DNA of 57,829 nucleotides from an uncultured Caulobacterales bacterium (lineage in GTDB: Bacteria > Pseudomonadota > Alphaproteobacteria > Caulobacterales > Maricaulaceae). The notes under the pieces were generated by a model. That model was not told the origin of the DNA and made no database searches. It saw only the letters and a program-made list of their open reading frames with translations. The DNA is taken from positions 1-57,829 of the forward strand of contig CALFVT010000016.1 of assembly GCA_937928165.1 (NCBI GenBank). Reading direction: 5' to 3'. The position numbers were made by a program, and so were the translations under genes. Shown here one piece after another: positions 48,433 to 56,565 of this stretch; positions within the stretch are counted from its first letter, which is position 1, and the number at the start of each line of letters is the position of its first letter.

Positions 48433-48515
48433 AGCCTAGATTCCATATACAAAAACTTGCATATTTCTAGGGTGGCAATGGCGAAATGACAAGCCAATTT
48501 ATAGAGAGCTTATAT

Positions 48516-48713
48516 TTACTCCGGCGAGTCTTGAATAGATTTTTCAGTGTAAGGCATAATGACAAACACGTCTAACAAGCCCACAAACAAGCCAATGACT
48601 GCGCATATAACCCAGCTTAAATCTGTTAAAATTTGTAACGCTAAAATCGTCGCCAAAAACAAAAATATCGGCACAACTATGCGCAATACAAACAAAAGAC
48701 GTCCCACATCCAT
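48516..48713 (-). CDS. Small two-segment membrane protein
   Basis: A 65-residue protein from ATG 48713, chosen because GGGGA lies 6 bp upstream; the frame is open to a GTG at 48740. Two hydrophobic segments (about 5-28 and 33-50) flank a short polar turn, and the end is charged. I do not recognise the family. It sits alone between the nitroreductase and gatB genes, on the same strand as both. Confidence 0.6.
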   Translation of the reverse strand: MDVGRLLFVLRIVVPIFLFLATILALQILTDLSWVICAVIGLFVGLLDVFVIMPYTEKSIQDSPE

Positions 48714-48843
48714 GTTCATCCCCACATTATGTAAAATCACGTCTTTAATTAAAGGATGTATATTAAAATCATACTACGCAATCGCGTAAAATTAACATTA
48801 TGTTTAACAGATCATTAAAACCGATAATGGGTAACATATAGTC

Positions 48844-50337
48844 TTATGAATTTAATTTCCTTCGCAGAATCTCATTCACCGCTTGCGGGTTCGCTTTACC
48901 TTGCGAAGCTTTCATAACTTGCCCGACAAAAAAACCTAACAGTTTTGGATTTTCCTTGGCCTTTTCAACCTGCGCCGGATTGGCGGCCAAAGCGTCATCG
49001 ACGAGTTTTTCAATCGCGCCCATATCCGTCACCTGCTTCAGGCCGTCTTTCTCAATGATATCATCGGCGCTGCCCTCGCCCGCAAACATTTTTTCAAACA
49101 CAGCCTTAGCGATTTTTCCGGAGATCGTTTTATCCGCAATGCGGTCAATCAACCCGCCGAGCATATCCGCAGACACAGGGCTATCGGACAATTCAGCACC
49201 AGATTTATTCAGCGCCCCAAAAAGCTCCCCCATGGTCCAGTTCGACGCAATTTTAGCATCGCGGCCTTTGGCAACGGATTCAAAGAAATCCGCCTTCACT
49301 TTGTCCGCCGTTAAAATACGGGCGTCATATTCCGGCAGGCTATATTCCGCCATGAACCGTGCTTTACGGGCATCCGGCATTTCCGGCAATGACGCTTTAA
49401 TCCCGTCCACAAAGCTTTGCTCCAACTTCAGCGGGAGCAAGTCAGGGTCTGGGAAATAACGGTAATCATGGGCGTCTTCTTTCGAGCGCATAGAGCGGGT
49501 TTCGCCTTTGACGCTATCAAATAGCCGCGTTTCTTGGTCAATGGTTCCGCCCGCTTCGATGATCTCGATTTGGCGGCGGGCTTCGTAATTAATCGCTTGG
49601 CGAATAAAGCGCATGGAATTGACGTTTTTGATCTCGCAGCGCGTACCAAGCTCCCCGCCGGGGCGGCGTACAGATACGTTCACATCGGCCCTAAGATTGC
49701 CCTTTTCCATGTCCCCATCGCATGTCCCCAGCGCACGCACAATCCCGCGTAGTTTTTCAACATAGGCGGATGCCTCTTCAGGGCTGCGCATATCCGGCTT
49801 GGAGACAATCTCCATCAAGGCCACACCAGAGCGGTTTAAATCCACATAGGTCTCATCGGGGGACAGATCATGCACGGATTTGCCAGCATCTTGTTCTAAA
49901 TGAAGCCGCTCAATTCCCACAGTCACCACCTCACCAGGGTGGCCATCGGCATCAATCGGCAAGACATCAATCTCCCCCTCACCGACAATTGGATATTCAA
50001 ATTGTGAAATTTGATAGCCCTGCGGTAGGTCAACATAGAAATAATTCTTACGGTCAAAGCGGGAAAACAGATTAATCTGCGCATTCAGGCCGAGCCCCGT
50101 GCGCACCGCTTGTTCAACGCAATATTTATTAATCACAGGGAGCATGCCCGGCATGCCCGCATCCACAAGAGAGACCTGTGTATTTGGCTCCGCGCCATAT
50201 TCCGTCGCCGCCCGCGAGAACAGTTTCGAATTTGACGCCACTTGGGCATGAACTTCAAGGCCAAGGATGATTTCCCAATCCCCCGTCTCGCCCTGAATCC
50301 AGTCTTTTTTATCGGCAATGCGCTCTGCTGTGAACAT
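48844..50337 (-). CDS. gatB: Asp-tRNA(Asn)/Glu-tRNA(Gln) amidotransferase subunit B
   Basis: A 497-residue GatB. The N-terminal catalytic cradle has [38 protein letters not shown] and [32 protein letters not shown] and [13 protein letters not shown] are further signatures. The C-terminal YqeY/tail domain (about 340-497) binds the tRNA elbow and ends [15 protein letters not shown]. It transfers ammonia made by GatA onto mischarged Glu-tRNA(Gln) or Asp-tRNA(Asn). It is separated from gatA by a nitroreductase gene, a decayed copy of its own 5' end and a GIY-YIG gene, which is unusual for gatCAB. Confidence 0.95.
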   Translation of the reverse strand: MFTAERIADKKDWIQGETGDWEIILGLEVHAQVASNSKLFSRAATEYGAEPNTQVSLVDAGMPGMLPVINKYCVEQAVRTGLGLNAQINLFSRFDRKNYFYVDLPQGYQISQFEYPIVGEGEIDVLPIDADGHPGEVVTVGIERLHLEQDAGKSVHDLSPDETYVDLNRSGVALMEIVSKPDMRSPEEASAYVEKLRGIVRALGTCDGDMEKGNLRADVNVSVRRPGGELGTRCEIKNVNSMRFIRQAINYEARRQIEIIEAGGTIDQETRLFDSVKGETRSMRSKEDAHDYRYFPDPDLLPLKLEQSFVDGIKASLPEMPDARKARFMAEYSLPEYDARILTADKVKADFFESVAKGRDAKIASNWTMGELFGALNKSGAELSDSPVSADMLGGLIDRIADKTISGKIAKAVFEKMFAGEGSADDIIEKDGLKQVTDMGAIEKLVDDALAANPAQVEKAKENPKLLGFFVGQVMKASQGKANPQAVNEILRRKLNS

Positions 50338-50339
50338 AT

Positions 50340-50942
50340 TTAAAACCTATCTTCAAAGAAAATTTCATTATCAGGCAGATAACCACCTTTGGGCTGCGCG
50401 GGAGATTTCATCTTACCGATTGAAATCATCATGCCCACAACATGATCGCTTGGAAGGTTAATTAAGTCGCCAACGGCGTCTGCATCAAACCCAATCATAG
50501 GGCAGCTGTCATAACCCATACCTTTAACAGCTAGCATAATCGTTTGCGCCGCAATGCCAACAGAGCGCATAGCTTCATCGCGCTGCTGCCATTCGCGGCC
50601 TTCATAAAACTGACCAATCGCTGGCACGAGGAAGTCTTGCGCTTCTTTAGGCGCGTCTTCCCAATAGCGAAGAGGCTCTTTCGCCCAAGCCTGCACATCG
50701 GCACATAAAATAATAAGATGGGACGCTTCCGTTATTTGCGCTTGATCCCACCCCGCAGCGCGGATTTTCGCTCTTAAACCTTTATCGCTCACAAAAACAA
50801 AGCGCCAATTTTGGATATTAAAAGATGTCGGAGCCTGCCGAATTAAATCCTTAAGCTTGGTAATATCCGCCTCAGGAATCGTAAACTCAGGATCATAATG
50901 CTTTACGGCGCGTCGAGCGCGAATTGTTTCAAATATATCCAT
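50340..50942 (-). CDS. Nitroreductase-family protein inside the gat operon
   Basis: A 200-residue FMN enzyme from ATG 50942 (GGAGATAAAC upstream). [33 protein letters not shown], the [28 protein letters not shown] region and a C-terminal [16 protein letters not shown] are typical of nitroreductase-like NAD(P)H oxidoreductases. Its stop is 2 bp before the gatB start, so gatB translation is coupled to it. A 47-bp piece of the gatB start lies upstream of it, implying that it was inserted at the gatB 5' end. It has no evident link to tRNA amidation. Confidence 0.9.
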   Translation of the reverse strand: MDIFETIRARRAVKHYDPEFTIPEADITKLKDLIRQAPTSFNIQNWRFVFVSDKGLRAKIRAAGWDQAQITEASHLIILCADVQAWAKEPLRYWEDAPKEAQDFLVPAIGQFYEGREWQQRDEAMRSVGIAAQTIMLAVKGMGYDSCPMIGFDADAVGDLINLPSDHVVGMMISIGKMKSPAQPKGGYLPDNEIFFEDRF

Positions 50943-51024
50943 GTTTATCTCCAAAATTCCAATACCGCGCAAATTCGCGTCAACGACTTATAAACAAGTA
51001 ATTCCTACAATCGTTCCCATTAGG

Positions 51025-51071
51025 CCTTGAATCCAGTCTTTTTTATCGGCGACGCACTCTGTTGTGAACAT
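51025..51071 (-). pseudogene. Decayed duplicate of the gatB 5' end
   Basis: These 47 bp align without gaps to the first 47 bp of gatB (50291-50337), with 5 mismatches. The copy still begins ATG and reads [16 protein letters not shown] against [16 protein letters not shown] of gatB, then loses similarity and stops after 27 codons. Four of the five changes alter residues, as expected for decay without selection. It marks a rearrangement junction next to the nitroreductase gene. Confidence 0.85.
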
Positions 51072-51086
51072 TTCATGTCTCTTTTA

Positions 51087-51476
51087 CTACGATGTCCGCT
51101 CATCCCAGCGAAAGCTGGGATCCAGTCTACAATCCATCACTTTTTGGTAAAGTTCTGGAAACAACTCCTGATTTGGTAAGGGCCAAACTGGAGCTTTTAT
51201 AATATCAATCCAATATGGGTTGTATGTTTCAATTAATTCTAACTTCCAATCCCGTTTCCAAGCCTTTAACTGTCTTTCTCGTTTAAATACAGCCTCTCTT
51301 GTTTCAAAAACTTCGAACCAAACAAGGTGTTTTAAACTATATTTTTTTGAAAACCCTTCAAAAACACCGCGCTTATGCTGCTCCAGTCTTTGCCCTAAAT
51401 TATCTGTATGGCCGATATATAAAGTGCCATTTCGTTTATTCGTAATGATATAGACATAAAAGCCTAAATCAAACAT
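51087..51476 (-). CDS. GIY-YIG endonuclease-domain protein (UPF0213-like) with repeat-encoded tail
   Basis: A 129-residue single-domain nuclease-like protein. YVYIITN (GIY part) and LYIGHT (YIG part) open the fold. The catalytic-type Arg is in LGQRLEQHKRG, and the metal-binding Glu lies in the helix TREAVFKRERQLKAWKRDWK. Short stand-alone GIY-YIG proteins of this type are common and their role is unclear. The last 12 or so codons (CRLDPSFRWDERTS) are encoded by a hairpin repeat. A perfect inverted copy of 25 bp of it lies 20 bp upstream of the gene start, so the gene is framed by the two repeats. It sits between gatA and gatB. Confidence 0.88.
   Translation of the reverse strand: MFDLGFYVYIITNKRNGTLYIGHTDNLGQRLEQHKRGVFEGFSKKYSLKHLVWFEVFETREAVFKRERQLKAWKRDWKLELIETYNPYWIDIIKAPVWPLPNQELFPELYQKVMDCRLDPSFRWDERTS
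51096..51120 (+). repeat. Hairpin repeat, left inverted copy at the GIY-YIG gene
   Basis: This 25-bp sequence is the exact reverse complement of 51496-51520. It contains the stem ATCCCAGC/GCTGGGAT (51102-51121) closed by a GAAA tetraloop, and lies in the 3' end of the GIY-YIG coding sequence. Confidence 0.9.
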
Positions 51477-51495
51477 CTCATTTACTCTCTCTGTT

Positions 51496-51520
51496 TCCCA
51501 GCTTTCGCTGGGATGAGCGG
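51496..51520 (-). repeat. Hairpin repeat, right inverted copy
   Basis: Perfect 25-bp inverted copy of 51096-51120, located 20 bp upstream of the GIY-YIG start codon. The two copies enclose 375 bp holding nearly the entire nuclease gene. Confidence 0.9.
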
Positions 51521-51563
51521 TGGAGAGGGGTATTATCTATGATAATAAACATATTCTCTCCTT

Positions 51564-51594
51564 ATGTCCGCTCATCCCAAACTTGATTTGGGAT
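51564..51594 (+). repeat. Third, diverged copy of the hairpin repeat behind gatA
   Basis: Shares 16 identical bases (51564-51579) with 51092-51107, then a stem ATCCCAAA/TTTGGGAT (51574-51594) in which the inner pairs differ from the other copies but still match. It sits 7 bp from the gatA stop and may also act as a transcript end. Confidence 0.8.
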
Positions 51595-51600
51595 CCCGTG

Positions 51601-53067
51601 TTATATCCACCACGTCTCCGGCTTGGCCGTAAACCCGGCTGCCTTCTCCAAAGCGCCCGCCGCTTTAAACACCGTGTCTTCATCGAGGGCGCGGCCAATG
51701 ATTTGTAGGCCCAAAGGCAATCCGTCTTTATCAAGACCTGCTGGCACGGAAATCCCGGGAAGGCCTGCGAGATTAGTTGTTACGGTGAAAATATCATTCA
51801 AATACATGGTGATCGGGTCATTGACCTTACGCCCGACCGGGAAGGCCGCAGAGGGGCAAGTCGGGGTGAGGATCGCATCACAGCTCTCCCACGCAGTTTT
51901 AAAATCTTCAACAATGCGCGTGCGGACTTTTTGCGCCCGTAAGTAATAGGCATCATAATAACCCGCAGAGAGCACATAAGTCCCGATCATAATCCGCCGC
52001 TGTACCTCGGCGCCAAAACCGGCGGCGCGTGTTTTCTCATAGGTATCATCAAGGTTATCCCCATCCACCCGTAGGCCGTAACGCATACCGTCATAACGCG
52101 CGAGATTTGACGAAGCTTCTGCCGGGGCGACAATATAATAAGCCGGAAGGGCATATTTCGTATGGGGCAAAGTAATCGGCACGATCTCCGCCCCCGCCTC
52201 TTTCATCCATTCGACACCTTGATCCCATAAGGATTGAATTTCAGCGGGCATGCCGTCAATGGTATATTCTTTCGGAATCCCAATGCGGAGGCCTTTGACC
52301 GATTGTCCCACAGAGTCTCGCCAGCGCGGCACATCGGCGTTTAAAGACGTGCTATCTTTGGGATCATAACCGGCCATAGATTCGAGCAAAATTGCCGCGT
52401 CTTCAACAGTTTTGGCGATCGGCCCCGCTTGGTCAAGGGAGCTGGCAAAAGCCACCGTGCCCCAACGGGAGCAACGCCCATAAGTCGGTTTAATGCCTAC
52501 CGTTCCCGTAAAACTCGCAGGCTGACGAATAGAGCCGCCCGTATCCGTTGCCGTCGCGCCAAGGCACATATCCGCCGCCACAGCCGAGGCCGAGCCGCCG
52601 CTGGACCCGCCGGGCACAAGGTCAGTGCCTTTGCGCCAAGGGTTAATAACAGGCCCGTAAGCTGAGGTTTCATTGGAGCTGCCCATGGCAAATTCATCCA
52701 GGTTCAGCTTTCCGAGCATGACCATGCCGTCCGCCTTCATATTGGCGGTGACAGAGCTTTCATAGGGCGGGGTAAATTCACCAAGGATTTTAGAACAGGC
52801 GGTGGTTCTCACGCCTTCTGTGCAAAATAAATCTTTCACGCCAAGCGGTGCCCCTTCGAGTAATCCGGCTTCCCCTTTGGCGCGGCGCGCATCGGACGCC
52901 GCGGCTTGCTCCCGCGCCAGATCATGGGTATCTGTGATAAAAGCGTTTAGCTTTTTCCCTGCGGTGCAGGCCTCAATATGGGCCTGAGTGAGCTCTACGG
53001 AGCTAAACTCGCCTTTTGCCATGCCGTCCAAAGCCCCGGCCAAGGTCAATTTTGTTAAATCAGACAT
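51601..53067 (-). CDS. gatA: Asp-tRNA(Asn)/Glu-tRNA(Gln) amidotransferase subunit A
   Basis: A 488-residue amidase-signature enzyme that releases ammonia from glutamine for GatB. The Ser-cisSer-Lys triad is visible: Lys in [10 protein letters not shown], cis-Ser in [15 protein letters not shown] and the nucleophile Ser in [15 protein letters not shown]. The C-terminal part contains [14 protein letters not shown] and [15 protein letters not shown]. It follows gatC by 9 bp. After its stop, repeat DNA and the GIY-YIG gene separate it from gatB. Confidence 0.96.
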   Translation of the reverse strand: MSDLTKLTLAGALDGMAKGEFSSVELTQAHIEACTAGKKLNAFITDTHDLAREQAAASDARRAKGEAGLLEGAPLGVKDLFCTEGVRTTACSKILGEFTPPYESSVTANMKADGMVMLGKLNLDEFAMGSSNETSAYGPVINPWRKGTDLVPGGSSGGSASAVAADMCLGATATDTGGSIRQPASFTGTVGIKPTYGRCSRWGTVAFASSLDQAGPIAKTVEDAAILLESMAGYDPKDSTSLNADVPRWRDSVGQSVKGLRIGIPKEYTIDGMPAEIQSLWDQGVEWMKEAGAEIVPITLPHTKYALPAYYIVAPAEASSNLARYDGMRYGLRVDGDNLDDTYEKTRAAGFGAEVQRRIMIGTYVLSAGYYDAYYLRAQKVRTRIVEDFKTAWESCDAILTPTCPSAAFPVGRKVNDPITMYLNDIFTVTTNLAGLPGISVPAGLDKDGLPLGLQIIGRALDEDTVFKAAGALEKAAGFTAKPETWWI

Positions 53068-53076
53068 CGCTTATTC

Positions 53077-53379
53077 CTATTCAACGCTGCGCGGGACAAC
53101 GAAAAATCCGTCATCTTTTTTCGGCGCATTCGCCAAGACTTTATCCCGAATGCCGCCGTCATTAATGACGTCGTCACGCTGCGGAGCACTCATGTCGACC
53201 GCGCAAGTCATAGGCTCCACCCCTTCGCAGTCCACTTCCGAGAGCTGCTCAATCCAGCCCAGAATACCGTTAAGCTCATCGGCCAAAGAGGCAAGGCGCT
53301 CCTCTTCCACATGCAGCCGCGAAAGGCAGGCTATTTTTCTGACATCTTTAGGCGTCACAGCATTTGGGGGGTTACTCAT
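53077..53379 (-). CDS. gatC: Asp-tRNA(Asn)/Glu-tRNA(Gln) amidotransferase subunit C
   Basis: A 100-residue GatC that bridges GatA and GatB. The family marks are VRKIACLSRLHVEEE, LNGILGWIEQLSEVD, GVEPM and a C-terminal KDDGFFVVPRSVE. Its length is normal. It heads the gatC-gatA order, and GGAGTCTCC-type sequence precedes the start on the minus strand. Confidence 0.95.
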   Translation of the reverse strand: MSNPPNAVTPKDVRKIACLSRLHVEEERLASLADELNGILGWIEQLSEVDCEGVEPMTCAVDMSAPQRDDVINDGGIRDKVLANAPKKDDGFFVVPRSVE

Positions 53380-53608
53380 GGGAGTCTCCTCAGTAAATAT
53401 CTTGCCCGCGAGTTAGCAGGGCAAAGCCGCGCTTACAAGATAGCAATCATGCAAAAACACGCCGCTTTGACGCCTTTTGATAAAATCAGTGCAAAGCGGC
53501 ATAATATTGGGCCATCAAGTCCTACGTAATCCCTCTTGTGTAATGCGGCCCTGCGTCCTATCACTCGCGCCGCAATTATAGCTTAGAGTGAGTAGGAGCG
53601 CCGCAGTC

Positions 53609-54205
53609 ATGGCAAAATATGACAATGACTTTGTGAGTGAACACACCCCGCGCATGGGCAATGCCGTGACGCGCTGGATTGGGCAAACCATCTTAAATAT
53701 AATGGGCTGGAAAATAGTCGGTGAATTTCCAAAAGAAAAAAAACTCCTGTTTATTGGGGCTCCCCATACATCGAACTGGGACTTGATTGTCGCCCTTGCA
53801 GGGATGATGTCGATCGGCCTTAAATGCTCTTGGATGATGAAAAAAGAAGCCTTTTTCTGGCCTCTTGGCGGGCTTTGGAAAGCCTGCGGAGGCGTACCCA
53901 TTGACCGCAGTTCCAAAAATGACATTACATCGCAAATGACCCAATGGTATCAAGATAATGAGCGCGCTTGGCTGGGCCTGACGCCGGAAGGCACGCGCTC
54001 CAAAGTCGAAAAATTTAAAAAGGGCTATCTGCGCATGGCCTATGCAGCAGGGGTTCCCGTTTTCATTATCGGTCTTGATGGGCCGAGTAAGCGCATTGTG
54101 CTTGACCGCGTTTGGGAGCTGACATTTGACACGGAAATGGATAACCGCAAAATCAAAGCCTATTATGATAAAACTTTTATTGGGATAAATCCGAAAAACG
54201 GATAG
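53609..54205 (+). CDS. Lysophospholipid acyltransferase family protein (PlsC-like)
   Basis: About 198 residues from ATG 53609; a GTG at 53588 in frame is less likely. Motif I HTSNWD (H-x4-D), motif II region KKEAFFWPLGGLWKACGGVPIDR, motif III LTPEGTRSK and a PVFIIGLDGP motif IV-like segment identify the LPLAT superfamily. It has an N-terminal amphipathic or membrane-associating region. It likely transfers an acyl chain to a lysophospholipid or a related lipid. It starts a short plus-strand operon with the next two genes. Confidence 0.88.
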   Translation: MAKYDNDFVSEHTPRMGNAVTRWIGQTILNIMGWKIVGEFPKEKKLLFIGAPHTSNWDLIVALAGMMSIGLKCSWMMKKEAFFWPLGGLWKACGGVPIDRSSKNDITSQMTQWYQDNERAWLGLTPEGTRSKVEKFKKGYLRMAYAAGVPVFIIGLDGPSKRIVLDRVWELTFDTEMDNRKIKAYYDKTFIGINPKNG

Positions 54206-54219
54206 GCTTAAAGACATAT

Positions 54220-54816
54220 ATGCAATCTCCAACTCATACACTTATGGCCCTTGCGGCCCTATCCAAAAGGGATGGTGGACGGCGTAACTGGGCGGTGTTT
54301 TGGGGCTCCGTTATTCCCGACGCCTTTATCTATATCGGCTGGCTATGGCTCACATTCATCAAAGGCGAACCACAGAGCCGCATATGGAACGAGATTTATT
54401 TTGATGCGCCCATGCAACTCGCGGCCAGCCTATTTAATTCCATCCCCCTGTTTATCATGCTTGCCCTTTTAGGCTGGGTTAAGCGCGCCAAAACATGGGG
54501 CAAGCTCATCTTTTTCTTTGCCCTCGCCGGGCTTATTCATATTGCCTTTGACCTTCCAGTTCATAATGACGATGCCTATGCTTATTTTCGCCCCTTCACA
54601 GATTGGCGGTTTATTTCGCCCCTGTCCTATTGGGATGTTAATCATCACGCGGGCCTTATTAGCCTAATTGAAACCGCCATTGCGCTCATATCAATTTTTA
54701 TCTTATGGCGGCGCTTCGCGCAAACATGGGCGCACATATTGCTTTTAGCTTTAACCATATTTTACGTTGCCATTACCCTGTCCCGCCTATTCTTAATCCC
54801 CGATATTCCGAGTTAA
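54220..54816 (+). CDS. YdjM/DUF457-like inner-membrane protein
   Basis: A 198-residue protein with four or five hydrophobic segments. Polar residues that could bind metal are present: PTHTLMALAAL near the N-terminus, SVIPDAFIY, HIAFDLPVHNDDAY and WDVNHHAG. This His/Asp pattern is that of membrane-bound metal-dependent hydrolases (YdjM/DUF457). The substrate is unknown. It is 14 bp after the acyltransferase gene and 2 bp before ruvX. Confidence 0.75.
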   Translation: MQSPTHTLMALAALSKRDGGRRNWAVFWGSVIPDAFIYIGWLWLTFIKGEPQSRIWNEIYFDAPMQLAASLFNSIPLFIMLALLGWVKRAKTWGKLIFFFALAGLIHIAFDLPVHNDDAYAYFRPFTDWRFISPLSYWDVNHHAGLISLIETAIALISIFILWRRFAQTWAHILLLALTIFYVAITLSRLFLIPDIPS

Positions 54817-54818
54817 TC

Positions 54819-55274
54819 ATGGCCCTTATCCAGCTTGATGATTTGCGCCATTTGGACGGCCCGCTCTTGGGGCTCGATCCCGGCACGAAAACCCTCGGCC
54901 TCGCGGTGAGCGACCGTACCCGCTTAATCGCAACCCCCGTCAAAACCATTACCCGCAGTAAATTCACCCAAGACACAAAGGCCCTTTTGCAAATCTATGA
55001 TGAACGCACAGCCTGTGCGTTAGTGGTGGGCTATCCGATTAATATGGACGGCTCTCACGGGCCGCGCACTCAATCCGTACGGGATTTTTGCACAAACCTA
55101 TTAAAGCAGCGTGATATCCCAATTTATCTTTGGGATGAGCGGCTCTCGACCCTCGCCGTCACCCGCACTATGATCGACGCGGATATGAGCCGCAAAAAGC
55201 GCAAAACCAATGTCGATAAACTCGCTGCCAGCTATATCCTCCAAGGGGTGTTGGATCGCCTGCGCCTAGTCTAA
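54819..55274 (+). CDS. ruvX: Pre-16S rRNA nuclease / Holliday junction resolvase-like RuvX (YqgF)
   Basis: A 151-residue RNase H-fold protein from ATG 54819; the frame extends upstream inside the previous gene but this start gives the normal family length. Motifs: GLDPGTKTLGLAVSD (catalytic Asp), VVGYPINMDGSHGPRTQSVRDF, WDERLSTLAVTRTM (Glu) and KKRKTNVDKLAASYILQGVLD (Asp). YqgF is essential in many bacteria and processes the 16S rRNA 5' end. Translation is probably coupled to the preceding membrane-protein gene. Confidence 0.93.
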   Translation: MALIQLDDLRHLDGPLLGLDPGTKTLGLAVSDRTRLIATPVKTITRSKFTQDTKALLQIYDERTACALVVGYPINMDGSHGPRTQSVRDFCTNLLKQRDIPIYLWDERLSTLAVTRTMIDADMSRKKRKTNVDKLAASYILQGVLDRLRLV

Positions 55275-55585
55275 GCCCAGCACAAAAAACCCCATGCCAA
55301 TCGGCAAAAGGGTGGACAATCGCAGCATATCCATTTGCGATGGATACCAATTCTCTTTTGTTTGACGCAAACGGATGCAAGGCGGCACTTTGACGCCTCG
55401 CGGCACGGGCGAAGCCCAGTGCCATGCTGCGAGATTGGCTTTTTCAAAGGCCCCGGACAGTTATTAGGTCTAAACCATCACAGCTCTCACCTTGCGGGCC
55501 CAATGCAAGGCCGCGCTACAGGGCGTCCGGCAGGACACATGGGACGTTTGTGCCAAGCTCAGCCTTACGGCTTCGGCCTGTCGTT

Positions 55586-55610
55586 ACAATCGATACACCG
55601 TATCGATTGT
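55586..55610. repeat. Perfect 11-bp-stem palindrome
   Basis: ACAATCGATAC (55586-55596) and GTATCGATTGT (55600-55610) pair fully across a 3-nt loop. Its size matches the central palindrome of the four-hairpin element at 56073-56097. Smaller hairpins lie just before it. Confidence 0.8.
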
Positions 55611-55840
55611 GGGCACTCCATGAGCTATCTGCACCAATCATCCCGTCATAATGAAGCCAACGTGCACATCACCGTCCCCATGACAGAACAGGGCTATAAT
55701 ATCATAGGCGCAAATACCGTGGATAAGTTTTTAAAATAATAGGCTTCGGAGACGGTCTGGGAGCCCCTTGTCAATGAACGCAGTGGCCAAAAAGGAATGG
55801 GGTCATACAAGTGGCGAGGAAGGAGCGGCAGCGACTGACT

Positions 55841-55904
55841 GGGACGTACAAGAGGCGAGGAGCGTAGCGACCGGGACGTATAAGAGGCGAGGAGCGTAGC
55901 GACC
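55841..55904. repeat. Two tandem 32-bp repeat units
   Basis: 55841-55872 and 55873-55904 are 32-bp direct repeats differing at one base (GGGACGTACAAG against GGGACGTATAAG), and a third start (GGGACGTA) follows at 55905. A degenerate unit precedes them at about 55807-55840. The core GAGGAGCGTAGCGACC is contained in each unit. Confidence 0.9.
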
Positions 55905-56045
55905 GGGACGTAAAAAAGCCCCAAGGTGATGTAAAAATGGTGTCACACTTTCCGCCGTCTTACCTCGCTTCGCGCGGCGGCTCCAAACCCACAAAATAAG
56001 TCCCCGTGTCAAGCACGTGGCAGACTCCAAAACAGAGCTTTAGCG

Positions 56046-56122
56046 CTTCGAAGGCGGTTGGGCAAAGCCCAAATATTTAATCCAGTGGATTAAATATAGG
56101 TGAAGAAGGCCCCGGCAGGGGC
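56046..56122. repeat. Four-hairpin palindromic element, intergenic copy
   Basis: The element is a row of four palindromes: CTTCGAAG (56046-56053), TTGGGC-AAA-GCCCAA (56058-56072), ATATTTAATCCA-G-TGGATTAAATAT arms at 56073-56097 and GCCCC-GGCA-GGGGC (56109-56122). Order, spacing and much of the sequence match 57350-57427. Where sequence differs, pairing partners differ too. Confidence 0.88.
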
Positions 56123-56194
56123 AAATGGGCCACAAAGCACGCTTCGCTTTATCTTGCTCTTCTTCCATAATTAACCGATTCTTGCCTTCCCAGA

Positions 56195-56548
56195 CTATTT
56201 CGCTAGACTTTTCGTGTAGATCATTTCAGCTGCATTTCGAATGCTGAGAGGTTTAAATTTTGAATAATACTTTTTTTCAACGCGATTAAAGAACCTATCA
56301 ATCAACCCTATTCTCGTTGGCAAGAATGGCAGAATTGGACTTATGTCTATTATAAACTGTTTTTGGTTTTTCTTCTCCAACTGCTTTACGAGATTATGGA
56401 TCATAATGTCCTCAAACAGACCATAATCTAACTCTAGATCGTGTAATAATAACGTTTCATCTTTTTTCTGATCTACAATCTCTTCCTCTGGCGTATCATT
56501 TTTTATCGCCAAGAGAAAATCATGTAAAAACTCTTCAAAGGTTATCAT
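56195..56548 (-). CDS. Candidate immunity protein for the RHS toxin
   Basis: A 117-residue soluble protein with an AGAGGATCAC ribosome-binding site. The N-terminus is acidic (TPEEEIVDQKKDE) and the C-terminus basic. I recognise no family. It lies 17 bp downstream of the RHS gene on the same strand and has AT-rich codon use unlike the core genes. Small orphan genes immediately after RHS/CDI toxin genes usually encode cognate immunity proteins; that role is inferred from position only. Confidence 0.65.
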   Translation of the reverse strand: MITFEEFLHDFLLAIKNDTPEEEIVDQKKDETLLLHDLELDYGLFEDIMIHNLVKQLEKKNQKQFIIDISPILPFLPTRIGLIDRFFNRVEKKYYSKFKPLSIRNAAEMIYTKSLAK

Positions 56549-56565
56549 GTGATCCTCTTCTCAAG

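Larger units (their letters stand above)
55275..56194. other. Hairpin- and repeat-rich DNA without a convincing gene
   Basis: About 920 bp between ruvX and the candidate immunity gene. Open frames exist on both strands (for example 55335-55739) but their peptides are repeat-like and lack ribosome-binding sites, so I call none. The region carries strong hairpins: GGCAC-GGGC/GCCC-GTGCC at 55402-55423, CCTTGC/GCAAGG at 55490-55510, GTCC/GGAC at 55525-55536, AGCC/GGCT at 55561-55572 and an 11-bp stem at 55586-55610. It also holds tandem 32-bp units (55841-55904) and one copy of the four-hairpin element (56046-56122). This looks like an accumulation of small palindromic elements. Confidence 0.6.

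Noticed and set aside
54705-54818. Longer ruvX starting inside the preceding membrane-protein gene
   Set aside because: It would overlap the upstream gene by over 100 bp and exceed the family length; ATG 54819 fits both length and spacing.
55268-55390. Minus-strand peptide ending in GMGFFVLGLD that overlaps the ruvX 3' end
   Set aside because: It looks protein-like, but it has no start or ribosome-binding site and is about 40 codons; at most a remnant.
55335-55739. 134-codon open frame on the plus strand after ruvX
   Set aside because: It is composed of hairpin repeats, has no ribosome-binding site and its peptide resembles no protein family; better explained as repeat DNA.
55841-55912. Possible CRISPR array
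   Set aside because: Units are directly adjacent without unique spacers, only two are near-identical, and no cas gene is present.
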